The notes below the pieces were generated by a model that did not search any database, was not told the DNA's origin, and worked only from the letters and a program-made list of their open reading frames with translations. From Tipula vernalis (taxonomy: Eukaryota > Arthropoda > Insecta > Diptera > Tipulidae), in assembly GCA_958295665.1 (NCBI GenBank), contig OY282558.1:140658577-140722576 (forward strand): a DNA stretch of 64,000 nucleotides. The letters are read 5' to 3'. Made by a program: the position numbers and the translations under genes. Within the stretch, counting starts at the first letter, position 1, and the number at the start of each line of letters is the position of its first letter. This document shows, piece by piece, positions 1-12,779 of the stretch.

Positions 1-1886
1 AACGTTAATTAATTTAGCTTTTTGTTGGCTAAGTTTTACCTCGTGAACAAAAATTTTTTTTTTTTTGTATCATCCATAATAACAGGTTCGTTCGTTACTC
101 GTGTACATACATAATCATTGACATAAAAATAAAAACCGATTTATTTAACAACCAATATAATTAAAAATCAATCCCCATTATTTTAAATACTGTTCCTAAG
201 TTCGCAACACAAAAATACTTTCGGCTCTTAAAATTTTGCTAAATCATTCCAACTGGAAATGAACAAACAGACACAATAAAACCCTTTTTTTTTTGTTTCT
301 ATATTATATAACAATTTTAATGCCATTCTGCTTGTTTTATTCTGCTAACAGTTTTAAATACTTATAAAAAAATAATACGCAGGAAGAAGAATCCAAGATG
401 AAGAAAAATAACGAAAAAAAATGTTTTTCAAACAAACAACAAAATTAAATCTTAACTGGATGGAATTTATAAGAAAATTCTTCTTTACTCTCTACATAGA
501 TATAAGTTATAGAATATTATTTGGTTGGTGTACATCGTACAACAACAACAACAACAATATTCAAGCTTTTTATACCAACTCTTTTTCCAAGTCGAGAGTT
601 TTTACAAGAATAAGTAAGGAAAAGTAAAAATGTTTTGTTTTTGTCTTAAGTTAAATTAAAATGTTTCAAAGTTAATTATATAAAAATAGAAGACAAAAAC
701 CAACGTTTTTTTATTTACAGACTGAACAGTATAATCTTTGCTCTATATGGCTTAACAGTGAGACATTTTCTATTATTGTAACTTTGAAATCTTCGATTTC
801 ATGCTTCATGAGGTTAAACCGCTCCGTCGGGCATATGTAGACGCTTCACAACATTTCCCCACATACTGATTTTGCTTTATAATCTTGATTTGTCGTTTTT
901 TTATAGTTAGTGTTCAAATTACACACAAATTCACCTGTAACATATTAAAGCACCTGAAACATATAAGTTTAATCAACCTAAAAAACATAAAAGCTGCATA
1001 GATTCAAATATGCTGGACCATTCAACAGCCGCTGAAATAAATAAATCGTATTAGCGTAGTAATGTTTACTATATGTACCTAATCATAATTTATCCAAAGA
1101 TCATTTAATTGTATCCAATTATTTATTGCATTGTATCCATATATTCATATTATCCATGTATCCCGATTATTGTTTCCGTTTATTTATCTAAAATTATAAG
1201 AAAATAATTTAGTATTTAAGAGAATATTGTAATTTAATGTCAATACTCATCTTGTTCCATTTTTTTTATTCTCTTTAAATGACAGATGTAGATGTATTCT
1301 AATCTTTTTTTGTATAATATATTGCGAACAATACCCCATCTGTGCTTAAAGAGAGAACTATAATTCGATAATTTGCAATACTTTTCGATATGATGACAAT
1401 GTATTTTGACGTGCATATCCATTTTTCATTCTCTCACAAAAATTCCATCAGGCGAGAAGTACGAGTATCTCCGTTGTTATACCAAAGTAACCAAGAAGAT
1501 TTGTACAAGTAGTTAAAATTTATATATTGTGAAATCTACGTACTGCATTTTTATTTGTATTCCGGAACTAGCGCAGTAAAACTAAAACAACCTAACAGTT
1601 AGCTAATTAATTTTTCTGCACTACCCCCATAAACATATGTCGGTTGCTATATATGGTAACCAGGGTATTTCGTTGGTGTGGTATTTTAAAATAATAATAC
1701 CAAGAATTGGTTTTTAGATTTGTTCGCTCAACGTTAACCTATTTTAACCGAAATATACATATCAACTTTATTCTGGAAAAGTGGGACTTGTTTATTGAAA
1801 ATGCAATACTTTAATCCAAAGTACAGCTGTACAAACAGGTAGCTATGAACAGGTAATTTCAGAAGGTATATTCGATATAATTGAAA
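1..1886. other. AT-rich flank, no gene recognised
   Basis: I find no supported gene here. Open frames are under 70 codons, low in complexity and rich in A/T-coded residues, as expected by chance in AT-rich DNA. Poly-T and poly-A runs are common. Its right edge is the left target duplication of BEL element 1. Confidence 0.6.
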
Positions 1887-1891
1887 ATCTG

Positions 1892-2288
1892 TGTTGAAGC
1901 CACTACCAGGAACAATAAAATAATAAAAAACAATTAGCATTAACCTTCTAAAATTGAATTATGTACTTATCTTAAAAATTTAATCCATTAATATTGTTGT
2001 TGTTGTAAATCTTAACCTAAAATCATATAAGAAAATGTATACATAAAATTAATTTCCAATTAGAATCACAACTTAATATTTTGTTACTTACCTGATTTAA
2101 TATTACAACACTACATATTTGTGCCCTGAATAATTGATAGCAAATTTAATAACATTGAATTTATTAAAAGCTAAAATAAAAATAATATTACCAGCCATTA
2201 ACAAATTACCATCCAGTTTATCGCACCATCATTTTCTGTACCAAGTTTCGAATTTTAATTGTGGAACCCAACCTCTTGGTACAGAACA
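1892..2288 (+). repeat. 5' LTR of BEL element 1
   Basis: A 397-bp LTR with TG...CA ends. It differs from the 3' LTR by about six substitutions and lacks a 12-bp A-rich stretch present there. It is followed at once by TTGGTCATTCGAGCCGGAT (2289-2307), the likely primer binding site; a near-identical motif follows the 5' LTR of BEL element 2. Confidence 0.93.
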
Positions 2289-2709
2289 TTGGTCATTCGA
2301 GCCGGATTCGGACCTACGGATCCTATAATAAAATTTATTTATTGAATATTGGACAGCGAATCGAGTACGAAAACCAGAACACGGAATTTTCATCAAATAA
2401 TCGCATGGAGATCTAACTTACAGCTGCAATAAGTGTACATATAAAAAGAAACCGCAAGTATAACTTTATTTAAAATAATAAATAAAAATAAATATACAAT
2501 TTGAGCAAATAATTTATAAATCGTAATTTATTTGGGGTACACAATTGCTAAGCCATAATTTTACTGGGGTCTTTCATATTATAAACTTTGAAATCTTGCA
2601 AACGCAAATTCTTGTAATATAAAACAATCATAATATAAAGAAAAGTGATCAGTGAACAGTGATTTTAGTGAAAACATAAAGCGTGTCATAGTGAAAATTA
2701 TATATCAAA

Positions 2710-5700
2710 ATGGCGGACTTAGTATCTTTAAAAAAACGCCGCTCGTATATAAAAGGAAACATGCCAAAGCTACTGAAATACATCAACGAAATAAAAGGTA
2801 CTACCAATATTGAAGATATTAGGGCTAGACTGTCCAACGTAGAACGCTACCGCACTGACTTTATGAGTATAGAAGACCAAATTGTTGCGCTCGACAACAA
2901 CGAGGAACTAGATGAAGAGATCGAAGAAAACTACTACAAGGCAGTATCAGGCTTAAATTCAGCACTACGAATGAGGATGGAACCAGCAATTGCACTAAAC
3001 GAAACCATAGCAAATGCTTTTATGAATGGAACCCACACTAAAGTAAAATTGCCCAAAATCACCGTACCACTATTTTCTGGAGAATACACAGAATGGCAGT
3101 CTTATTTACTTATTCTTTTGACATATTCTGTTCAACAATTCACAATAACATCCGATTAACGCCGTAGCAAAAGTTACAGTACCTGGAAGGAACCCTACGA
3201 GGTGAAGTTGCTGGGTTACTCAAGCACTTTAGTATAACCGATGCCAACTATATTGAAGCACTACAAAAATTACGAAGCCGACATGACCACAAGAAACACA
3301 CAATCCAAGCATTTATTAAAAATTGTATGATCCAGCCCTCTGTAACAACGCCAACTAGTGCAAATGTCCGACGATTACACGACACCTTCGATGAAATCAT
3401 ACGGGAACTTAAAGCATTAGGAGAAGGTGCTGAATCCAGGGATCATTGGTTAATTCATATATTGGTCAGCAAACGATGAAACGAACAGCCTATGGGCCCA
3501 AGCTTCAGCAGATTACCAGTTACCAACAATTAAGCAATTCTTTGATTTTCTTACAAAAAGAATTGATGCGCTTGAGTCATTCAAAGGTGATACTGTTAGA
3601 CGTTTCCAGTTTTCGACTAAACCTTCCATAAAAAGTCACGTTGTTTCAGATATCCAAAACCCATTATATTCATTGTGTCCAAAAGAGCAACATATATTGT
3701 TCGAATGTCCAAAATTTAAAGAAATGTCAGTAGAAGATAGAAAGGCTTTATTAATAAAGGAAAATCGTTGTTTCAACTGCCTAAACAACAACCACAATAT
3801 ATACTTATGTAAATCAAGATTTAGGTGTAAGCAGTGCAACAGCAAACACCACACCCTACTCCATAATGATTTGCAGACAAAACCAACATCAGAAGCCACT
3901 GTGCACAACGTACAAGAGACTGAGTCCAGTGGCACAAGCTATAACACAAGCCATAAAATCGGAAGTTCGGTATTACCCACAGCCTTAGTATGCATACTTG
4001 ATGGACAAAACCGACTCTAACAGTGCCGCGTATTACTGGATTCCGGATCACAGTGCTCATTCATAACAGATAGCTGTGCACAAAGACTTCAGTTAAAAAG
4101 AAGATGTGCTAAAGTTGCCATAGCCGGTATTGGAGGAGTATTATCTGGATATACAAGAGGGTTAGTATCGCTTATAGTTTCACCATCGAACAAACCCGAA
4201 CCAAAAATAAAAATCGAAACATTTATATATCTCAAGTTGACCGCAAAACCATCCATAATCCAATCTATTAACCTCGACGAATTTAATAATTTTGACCTAG
4301 CTGACCCACATTTCCACAAGGGGTTAGAAATTTATATCATCATTGGTGCCGACAGATTCTTCGAATTACTCTCAGAAGGAAAAATTGTAACCACAAGCCA
4401 ATTAGTTTTGCAAAGTACTAAATTGGATGAATCGTGGCTAGAAGAACTGAGAGCAGCCCAGCAATACAATCAATGATTGTTACAACGAGCAACTCGGAAG
4501 AAAACTTATACCGCCAATTTCGGCAATTTTGGGAAATTGAATCAATAGAGTCCCCAAACTACCAACTCTCACAAGAAGAAAGGTTTTGTGAAAATTATTT
4601 CACAGAAACCACTGAAGCAGATATCACTGGTTTATTTAAGGTACGTTCACCATTTAAACTGTCTCCGCAATCATTTTTAGGCGATTCATATAAAGCAACT
4701 GTTCAAAGGATGCATTCACTGGAGAGAAGATTCTACAAGGATAAAGAATTTGAAAAAATGTATAAAGACTTTATGGCAGAATATATACAACTCAACCATA
4801 TGAAACCAGTACAGAGCAGTACGACCAAACTAAGAGTGGTCTTTGATGGTTCCACAAAAAGTTCCACAGGAAAATCGTTGAATGATTGTCTTGCAGTCAG
4901 GCGAACAGTACAATCAACATTGTATGAAATTTTACTACGCTTCAGAAAATTTAAAGTAGCGTTCACAGCAGATGTCGAAAACATGTTTCGACAAGTTTTA
5001 GTTGCCAAAGAAGATACCCAATATCAAAGAATATTGTGGAGGAATTCATCAGATACACCATTCACTACCAATGTGCTGCAAACCGTCACCTATGGCACAG
5101 CAAGTACTACTTATAGCAACCCGTGCACTCAACGAAGCATCAACCAAATTTGAAGAAACTTTCAACACCGCAGTAGATCAGATCAGGAATAATATGTACG
5201 TGGACGATCTAATGACTGGAGCCGACACAGTAGAAGAAGCATCAAAACTCAAAGACGAAATCATCACCATCTTATCAAATTTCAGATTCAACCTTAGAAA
5301 ATGGTTAACCAACGATGAAAGGATACTTACCAACCAAAAGCCAAATGATTCAAACAACATATTTGAAATAGAACCATCCACTGCTGTTAAAGTTCTAGGG
5401 TTACATTGGAATCCACAAAAGGACTGCTTCCAGTTTCAAATTAATCTCAGTAACGTGCCAACCATAACAAAGCGAGGAATTCTCTCTGAGGCAAGTCAAC
5501 TCTTTGACCTTCTTGGATTGCTTGCCCCAGTAACCATCAGAATAAAAATATTCTTTCAAAGATTGTGGATTGAGAACCTAAATTGGGATGACCAACTACC
5601 TGATTATTTATCGGCAGAGTGGCTCAACATACGTAATGCTCTACATAATATAAGGGAAATCGAGATAGCCAGATACATTAACACAACTCAAAAGGGAAAG

Positions 5701-7599
5701 GTTGCTCTTCATGGCTTCCCAGATGCCTCAAAGCACGCCTATTCAGCGGTGGTATATGGCGAAATTACAAAGGAGAATGGTCGTTCCGAAATTTGTTTGC
5801 TGTCGTCTAAAACCAAAGTAGCACCAGTGAAACAGGTTTAAATTCCACAGTAAAGGTAAAAGAAGGATTGAAAATAGAGATACCAAAAATAACTGCATGG
5901 ACTGACTTCACAATTGTCCTACAATGGCTTTCTGCATATCCAACAAAATGGAACACTTTTGTCGGAAATCGAACCGGTGAAATACTTACCACCACGAACA
6001 GATCTCAATGGAGACAGGTAAACACCGAAGACAATCCTGCTGACTGCGCATCTAGGGGAATAGAACCTGATCAACTATGGAACTTAAATTTATGGTGGAA
6101 AGGCCCAGAGTGGCTAGGAGACACAAGTAAATGGCCAAATAACAAATGGTATACAAGCACAACTGCAGAAATGCGTTCACAAACGCTGAATATTCAAATT
6201 CATCAACCAAACGTGATAGACAATCTGATAAAACGAATATCTAGCTACAATAAAATAATCCGAATCCTAGCCTATGTATTTCGATTTATCAATATAAGAT
6301 CAAGTTCGAGAACCCTAGTATTACCATACCTTACCTGTTCAGAATTACAAAAATCCCAGAATTCACTATTAAAGCATATCCAATCAAAGCACTTTGATCT
6401 AGAATTGAAACTCCTTGCATTCAATAAAGAACTTCTGTCTTCAAGTAAGCTCATCTACCTTAAATCATTTATCGATGAATCGGGCTTACTTCGAGTTGGT
6501 GGCAGAATTAAAAACGCACCAATAACCTACAACATCAAACACCCATTGATATTGCAATCCAGATACGAATTAACCTAATTAATTGTCCGAGAACATCATC
6601 TACGTTACCTGCATGTCGGACCAACTAGGAGGGCGAAATCATAATCAGAAAAACAGGACGTAGCTGCGTAAAATGCGTAAAACACGACGCCAAGACGCTT
6701 ACCCAAATCATGGGACATTTGTTCAGTACCCGTGTAGAGATGATCAGATCATTTCACAAAGTTAGGGTAGATTATGCAGGGCCGTTCCCAATTCATCTGG
6801 TCAGAGCACGAGGTTAGAAAACACGCAAGGTTTACATCTGCATATTTATATGTCTATCAACTAAAGCTGTGCACATAGAGTTGGTTTCTGTTCTTACCTC
6901 GGATGCATATATCGCTGCATTACGACGGTTCATAGCACGCAGAGGAATATGTAAAGAGATTATCAGCGACAATGGAACAAACTTTATCGGGGCTCGAAAC
7001 CATTTACATGAGCTATTTAAATTTCTAAAAGATAACGCTAACATTTTCTCTAATTTCTTATTAACAAATGAAATAATATTCAAATTTATCCCGCCAAGCT
7101 CATCGCATTTTGGGGGATTATGGGAAGCTGCAGTGCCAAATACCAGTACCTACGCAGAGTAACCGATGGGCACTTACTTACATTGGAAGAAATGACCACA
7201 TTGCTCGTTGAAATTGAATCCATGTTAAATTCTCGACTAATTTGTGTGCTCTCACACTTCCTAATCGGGCGCGCCACAACACATCTTCCTGCTGAAGACC
7301 ACGGCGACACTAAATTATCCACACTCAATAGATGGAACACATATGGAAGCGGTGGTCAATGGCAGTATTTAACCAATCTCCAGCAACGAAGAAAATGGCA
7401 CAAGAAGGAGAAAAACATTAAAATCGGCGACATTGTCTTTATAAAAGACAATAATTTACCTCCAACAAAAAGGTTGATGGGTAAAATAATCGAGCTGCAA
7501 CCAGGATCAGATACTCATGTGAGGGTTGTAACACTAAAAACATCAACAGCAATCATGAAGCGTCCAATACATAAGCTGTGCTTGCTATCAGTAAACTGA
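2710..7599 (+). pseudogene. gag-pol polyprotein of BEL element 1, disrupted
   Basis: This would encode the Gag-Pol polyprotein: capsid, protease, reverse transcriptase, RNase H and integrase. Visible parts: Gag from the ATG at 2710 (MADLVSLKKRRSYIKG), continuing in another frame to about 3660; Cys/His zinc knuckles at 3680-3870; protease motif LLDSGSQCSFI near 4033; RT with KLRVVFDGS near 4826 and catalytic YVDDLM near 5200; RNase H LHGFPDAS near 5707; integrase core with STKAVHIELVS near 6856, SDNGTNF near 6965 and FGGLWE near 7110. The frame changes near 3120, 3640, 4440, 5090, 5840 and 7150, with stops at 4018, 5839 and 6576. Part of the RT just before YVDD and the integrase zinc region are degraded. 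It is plainly dead; the family is certain, exact break positions less so. Confidence 0.9.
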
Positions 7600-7631
7600 T
7601 TGTTGAATCATCCGATTCAAGGCGGCCGGGA

Positions 7632-8040
7632 TGTTGAAGCCACTACCAGGAACAACTGCAAAAAAAAAGAAATAATAAAAAACAATTAGCATTAACCTTC
7701 TAAAATTGAATTATGTACTTATGTTAAAAATTTAATCCATTAGTATTGTTGTTGTTGTAAATCTTAACCTAAAATCATATAAGAAAATGTATACATAAAA
7801 TTAATTTCCAATTAGAATCACAACTTAATATTTTGTTACTTACATGATTTAATATTACAACACTACATATTTGTGCCCTGAATAATTGATAGCAAATTTA
7901 ATAACATTGAATTTATTAAAAGCTAAAATAAAAATAATATTACCAGCCATTAACAAATTACCATCCAGTTTATCGCACCATCATTTTCTGTACCAAGTTT
8001 CGAATTTTAATTGTGCAACCCAACCTCGTCGTACAGAACA
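7632..8040 (+). repeat. 3' LTR of BEL element 1
   Basis: A 409-bp copy of the LTR starting TGTTGAAGCC and ending ACAGAACA. The length difference from the 5' copy is an A-rich insertion about 25 bp from the start. It is followed by the target duplicate ATCTG. Confidence 0.93.
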
Positions 8041-8045
8041 ATCTG

Positions 8046-8600
8046 CGCTTAGTCAGATTTTTGAATTCGATATATTTACTACTATGTATGACCCATTTGC
8101 TTGGTTTGACAGTATAGGCTAAACACAGAATTGGGTGAGTGGAAGAATTTACAAAATTACAAGGCAGTCGGCAATTATATTTCGTTATGAGATTTGTTCT
8201 AAAGCACATTTGGGAAATGATATGCAACTCGAAGTCATCCCCTTTATCTAATTTGCGGATTACGATTGGAAATTGGACACTTTCAATAACAATTAATATC
8301 TGTTAGATACTAGATACAAGAAAAATGGAATATATTTACATATTGTTAGACAATTTAATCTGTTATTGGTAACGACCAAATCGTACAGAGATCCTACTTC
8401 TTAAAGTCGCCCGCTGTTAATAGTTGTTTTCAAATTCGAGTTTTATTTTTAACTTTCAGCAGTACATACCGTATGTCTAATTTTACATTGCTTTCAATTT
8501 TCGACCTCCGCCAGTAGATGGTGACTTGGTCTGAATCATTTCATAATTACAAATTTTATATTTATGGGCCATTTTACAGTTATAAATCAGTTATAAATTT
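8046..8600. other. Flank of BEL 1, nothing recognised
   Basis: AT-rich sequence continuing the target of BEL element 1. No coding or repeat structure that I can support before the ~180-bp repeats begin. Confidence 0.4.
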
Positions 8601-8961
8601 ACTGATTGATATATCGATTGTGAGACAGTTCTGAGCCAAAAATTCAAAATCTGCAATTGTGCTCCAATTTAGGAGAATATAGGTTTCGGGACTTGTAATA
8701 GTTGTGCCAACGCGTATTTAGATAGCTAGATTATTTCCATACATTTAATAGAAAATTCGATTTTTTGAACATAAATTTGCTATAAATCAGCAAACTATCA
8801 GCGAAAAAAAAATCCAAAATTTGCAATTGTGCTCCGATTGCGGTTCTTGATAATTCTAAAGATGGGTTTCGGGACTTGTAATTGCTGTGCCAACGCGCAA
8901 TCAGATTGCTGGATTATTTCCCCACATTTCATAAAAAATTCGACATTTTGAAAATAACCTT
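8600..8961 (+). repeat. ~180-bp tandem repeat array, left half
   Basis: About two copies of a ~180-bp unit. Recurring landmarks are ATCAGCAAAYTATCAGCG, GCAATTGTGCTCCRATT, TTTCGGGACYTGTAA, GTGCCAACGCG and a TTCGRYWTTTTGAA-like end. The same unit resumes at 13,939, so the array was split by element C. Confidence 0.8.
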
Positions 8962-9829
8962 CCCGAGAAACAATTTTTAGTTGGAAATTAGCTTATAAAC
9001 CGTTATTGGACCTTAGCTATAATCTGGGTTAAGTTTTAAAATGTTTTTTTAAGGTTGAGAATACGCTTATATATCGTTCTATTAACCGTATTTGTCCGTT
9101 TTGTATTTAACTTTAGTCAATAGCTAACTGTACATTAACTGTTAATTTTTAACTTAATTTAAACGAATAAGTTTAAAATAAATCATTTATAAACCATAAT
9201 ATACCATTTTATGGTTTTTGAAAAACTGTCAAGAAGCCGTTCTTTAACGTATCGGTTAAACATTTACTCTTGTTTAACCAAAATAAGACCAGGATTTTTC
9301 AGTAAAAATTAAACTAGCTAAATAGCTATTTTTTAACCACATTTTAACCATGGAGGGGAGATTGTTTTTTTAGTAATAGAATTACTAATTAAATATAAAA
9401 ACAGAATGTTTAATTAATAAATATTTTATTTATGTAAAAAGAAAAAAATAATAATTACACAAAAAATTTCATTGTTAAAAAATTTAAATAATGAAAAACT
9501 ATCACATTTACATATTTTGGCTCGATTATTTCAAATTGTTTCAATATTCTCCAGGAAAAATATTCCAATTCTTTGGCGAAATTGATTTGTAGCTTATTTC
9601 TATAATATTTAATAAAAAGCTGAACGTTTCGATGGTGTGTTCCGTCATTAACGATACAATTTATAGAGCACAAATTTTACCATTTGATAATGATGGAATG
9701 TATTGGCGAAACGTTGGGTTTTTTTACTAAAAAGTTAATATAGATTTATTAAAATAAAAAAATGGTTTTAAAAATTCCTAACTTAAATTAATTTTTGTTT
9801 TAATTTGGTAAATTGCGAGAAGTGGAACC

Positions 9830-9910
9830 TTCTGCCGCTGGTATTGCTGCCGTTGCATGCCCTTGATAAAATGAGGATGGTTGTGGCTTTGGCTTTTCCT
9901 TTTTTTCTCT
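9830..9910 (-). pseudogene. Possible coding remnant inside element C
   Basis: Read on the minus strand this stretch gives a short low-complexity peptide rich in K, P, Q and A (EKKEKPKPQPSSFYQGHATA...) ending at a stop. It may be the C-terminal end of the minus-strand gene whose start is at 12,641, with the A-B-A' block lying in what would be an intron. The link is inference. Confidence 0.25.
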
Positions 9911-10161
9911 AAAGTTTAATAATTTTTAAAAAGTAAACAAATTTGGATAATTTTTAATCTTCACTTTTTTCAGTATTTACCTAGGTAAAAAGCGTGAATT
10001 TTACTTTTACCACAAACAAATATAATCAGACGAACCAATAGTACTAATTTATTGAAAACGTGGCTTGTTAATGAAATACAAACTGCCACCCCGCAATGCA
10101 CGTAATGTTTTAGATTGTGGGGTGCCAGTAGAAATATTTCTATAAAAACTAGCGCCGTTTA

Positions 10162-10193
<32 letters not shown>

Positions 10194-10382
10194 TTCCTGT
10201 TGGTTGAACTGGTTTATCTGTGAATTTACTTTGTTTTTACTTACTCTCCTTGGATTTTAGTCCAATTTCCATCATAACCGAAACCGCATTCGAGTACTAA
10301 TATTCTCAAAAACAGTGAAATTTACTAACATCATTTAAAATCGGGTTCAAATTCAAAAGTAAAATTTACGATCTAAACCTGT

Positions 10383-10713
10383 GTTGGGATTTTGCACAAA
10401 AGGCGAGAAGCGAGTTTATCTCTCTTTTACTAACAATGAATTTTAACACTGTTTCATTAAATAGAAATCGTATTTTCTAATGCAATCCCAGCTAGCTAGA
10501 ACAAAATGACATTCGATTTCAAATTGCATTTGTCTGTGCCACTCGCCAGCTTTTTACGTCAACGAAATGAAGAAAAAATAGTAGATTCATGTATAATACA
10601 AAAGGCTGAGTCCCAATACAAAAAGCGACACTGAATGAATGAAATAAAGTAAAAATTTATTCTTTTGAAGAAAGACTTAAACTCGCTATACGCCTTTGAT
10701 TCAAAATCCCAGC
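10383..10713 (+). mobile_element. MITE A (331 bp)
   Basis: Non-coding element with terminal inverted repeats of about 30 bp: left GTTGGGATTTTGCACAAAAG, right CTTTGATTCAAAATCCCAGC. Flanked by the 5-mers CCTGT (10,378-10,382) and CCTGG (10,714-10,718), a likely target duplication with one mismatch. A second copy in the same orientation lies at 11,655-11,989; interior blocks are clearly alignable. Confidence 0.85.
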
Positions 10714-11654
10714 CCTGGGCCCCTATTTGTGAATACGAATTCGAATAAACGAACGACGTTTTCGAGCCATCGGTATTTTTGAATTCGAACACGAATAACT
10801 TTGAAAGAAATACGAATTGCTACGAAACGAATAAAAATTTCCCTTATCTACCAATCCGTTTTCGACCATTATTTGTACGTTCATGGACGGATTTATGTAC
10901 GTTGAATAAATTGTTGACGAATTCATATAAAAAGGAAGAATGTAGTTTAATAAGTAAGATGCTATTTGAGGAGGGGATAATTTTTACTTATATATGTAAC
11001 CATTAAATAAATAATTCTACAAGAAAAGCAATAAATTGAAAATTGGTTAATGGACCAAGCCGGTTAGACAATGTAAACACAGGCGAAACATGAAAATTTC
11101 AGCAAATAGTAAATAGAGATACATATTTATACGTACAAAAATATTATGTATTTTGAAATATTATGCACCAATGAAATATAATATACATAATTGAAATAAA
11201 ACTATTGTCTGTTTAATAAAATAAAAAATTTATTTTCCCAAATACAATATTTATGATTTAGCTCAATAACACATTTTGAACACCCATTTTTACGATGTAC
11301 ACCTAAAAGCACGACTGTATGAAGCAATTTATCATCAGCAACTTTAATTCCGTACAGAAGACACAAATAATAATATCCTTTCTAATAATTATTTAGTTAA
11401 AACATATCCACAACACAAATCAAAAATCTTCAAACTGCGAGACAATCGGCAAAACAATATGCATACGTCAAAAATTCATCAAGGTTTATATTTTTCGTAT
11501 AGGTTTACCCAAAAAGAAGAATTTCCCTTTTGATTATTTAACAGTGTATATTTTTATTTTCGATCGAATTCCAAAATACCAATTCTTACTCGAAACGAAT
11601 ACACCATTCGTTTCGAATGACGAAACGAAACGGATTCCCAAATAGGGCCCCAGG
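10714..11654. mobile_element. Element B (~940 bp, non-autonomous TIR element)
   Basis: Bounded by inverted repeats CCTGGGCCCCTATTTG at the left and CAAATAGGGCCCCAGG at the right, continuing as GAATACG... and ...CGGATTCC, with CGAAACGAAT-like motifs near both ends. No ORF of use inside; AT-rich interior. It sits exactly between two copies of MITE A, and its terminal CCTGG/CCAGG 5-mers are also the inner target duplicates of those MITEs. Confidence 0.8.
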
Positions 11655-11989
11655 AGTGGGATTTTGCACAAAAGGTGAGAAGCGAGTTTTGTGTCTCTTT
11701 TACTTAAACTGAATATGAACACCATTTGGCTCAGTAGAAATATATTTTATTAATGCGATCTCAACTAGCCAAATTAAAATGATATTCTATTTCAACTATC
11801 ATTCGTCTGTGTCTCTCACCAACGAAAGTACGTGGTCGAAGCGAAGAAAAGGAGATAGCTCTTATACATAATATAACTGACTGAGATCGCAGTAGAAAAA
11901 GCGACATGGACCGAATGAAATGGAGTAAAAACTTATTCTTTTAAAAAAAGAGATAAACTCTCTTCTCGCCTTTTGTGCAAAATCCCACT
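11655..11989 (+). mobile_element. MITE A' (335 bp)
   Basis: Second copy of MITE A, same orientation. Near-perfect terminal inverted repeats, AGTGGGATTTTGCACAAAAG at the left and CTTTTGTGCAAAATCCCACT at the right, and an exact 5-bp target duplication CCAGG (11,650-11,654 and 11,990-11,994). It keeps its TIRs better than copy A. Non-coding. Confidence 0.9.
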
Positions 11990-12103
11990 CCAGGGTATAT
12001 ACCGATGAAGTGAAAGTTGAAAAGTAAATAATCTAGTAAATTGTTTACCTATTTTGTAATCTAAATTTTGCTTGAAACATACCGAAATAAAAACCTTACC
12101 AAA

Positions 12104-12641
12104 TTAATCTGAAGAGAATTGTTAATGTGCAGATCGTGTTCCAGCTGTTTTAAATCTACCAGAGTCTCGATTGGTAACATTAAAGAATCGTCCGATTTTT
12201 CGAAATCTTCCGGGCTTTAGGACTGTAGGTTTGACGATTTACTTAAAATAAGATCTAAAGTGGTTTTTACCTCAGCCTGAAAATTGTCCATTTTAGTTTC
12301 TAAATTCGATAATTGTTGTTCAACGTGCGGGCCCAAAATTTAACGCCACTTTCCCCAGGAATTAATTGTTTATCACCATTAACGTCAAGTAAACTATCAC
12401 TATTATCATCACTTTTTTTTGTGATAAAATTATGAACACTGGAATTACTTTGGAATAAATTATCAAGAAATGTCGTTTCTGTTTTAATTGAATCGTTTTC
12501 ACTTTCACTTTCAGATAGTTCACAATCTATATTATTTTCCACAATTATGTTTTTTTGGTTTTTCAAACTAAGGTACTTTTTCACACGCCTTTTATATGTT
12601 CTTAAACTGATAAATTTTTTTATATTTTTGCAATATTTCAT
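12104..12641 (-). pseudogene. Degraded minus-strand gene of element C, weakly DUF4806-like
   Basis: On the minus strand an ATG at 12,641 opens a 113-codon frame rich in K/R at the start (FISLRTYKRRVKKYL) and in S/E/D further on (SESESENDS). The natural continuation is in the next frame (VEQQLSNLETKMDNFQAEVK), so there is a frameshift near 12,330. A stop lies near 12,220. The following segment, LPIETLVDLKQLEHDLHI, resembles the start of the DUF4806 domain found in many insect transposon-associated proteins. A GTAAGG that could be a splice donor follows near 12,104. Similarity to DUF4806 is by recall and unverified; the function of that domain is unknown. Confidence 0.4.
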
Positions 12642-12779
12642 TTTAATTTAAATAATAATTAAAATTTATGAATTATATTTTAAAATTAAATTTTACACAA
12701 TGAATATTTGTTACCTTTTTCACAACTTTACTATGAATGCGTGCTTAAAATCGAACAAAGAAAAAACGGGATGGTTTTA

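Larger units (their letters stand above)
1892..8040 (+). mobile_element. BEL/Pao LTR retrotransposon 1, complete in structure, coding region broken
   Basis: A 6.15 kb element bounded by two near-identical LTRs that begin TGTTGAAGCC and end ACAGAACA. It is flanked by the 5-bp direct repeat ATCTG (1887-1891 and 8041-8045), a duplication size usual for BEL/Pao. The inside holds, in order, DUF1759-type Gag, zinc knuckles, aspartic protease, reverse transcriptase, RNase H and integrase, the Pao pol order. A purine-rich tract with GGCGGCCGGGA lies just before the 3' LTR. No envelope-like ORF is seen. The coding frame is interrupted many times, so this copy cannot make its own proteins. Confidence 0.95.

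Noticed and set aside
421..627. 68-codon frame near the left end, and similar frames at 1,240, 1,734 and 2,134
   Set aside because: Composition is what AT-rich random DNA gives, with no splice context; the 2,134 frame lies in the BEL 1 LTR.
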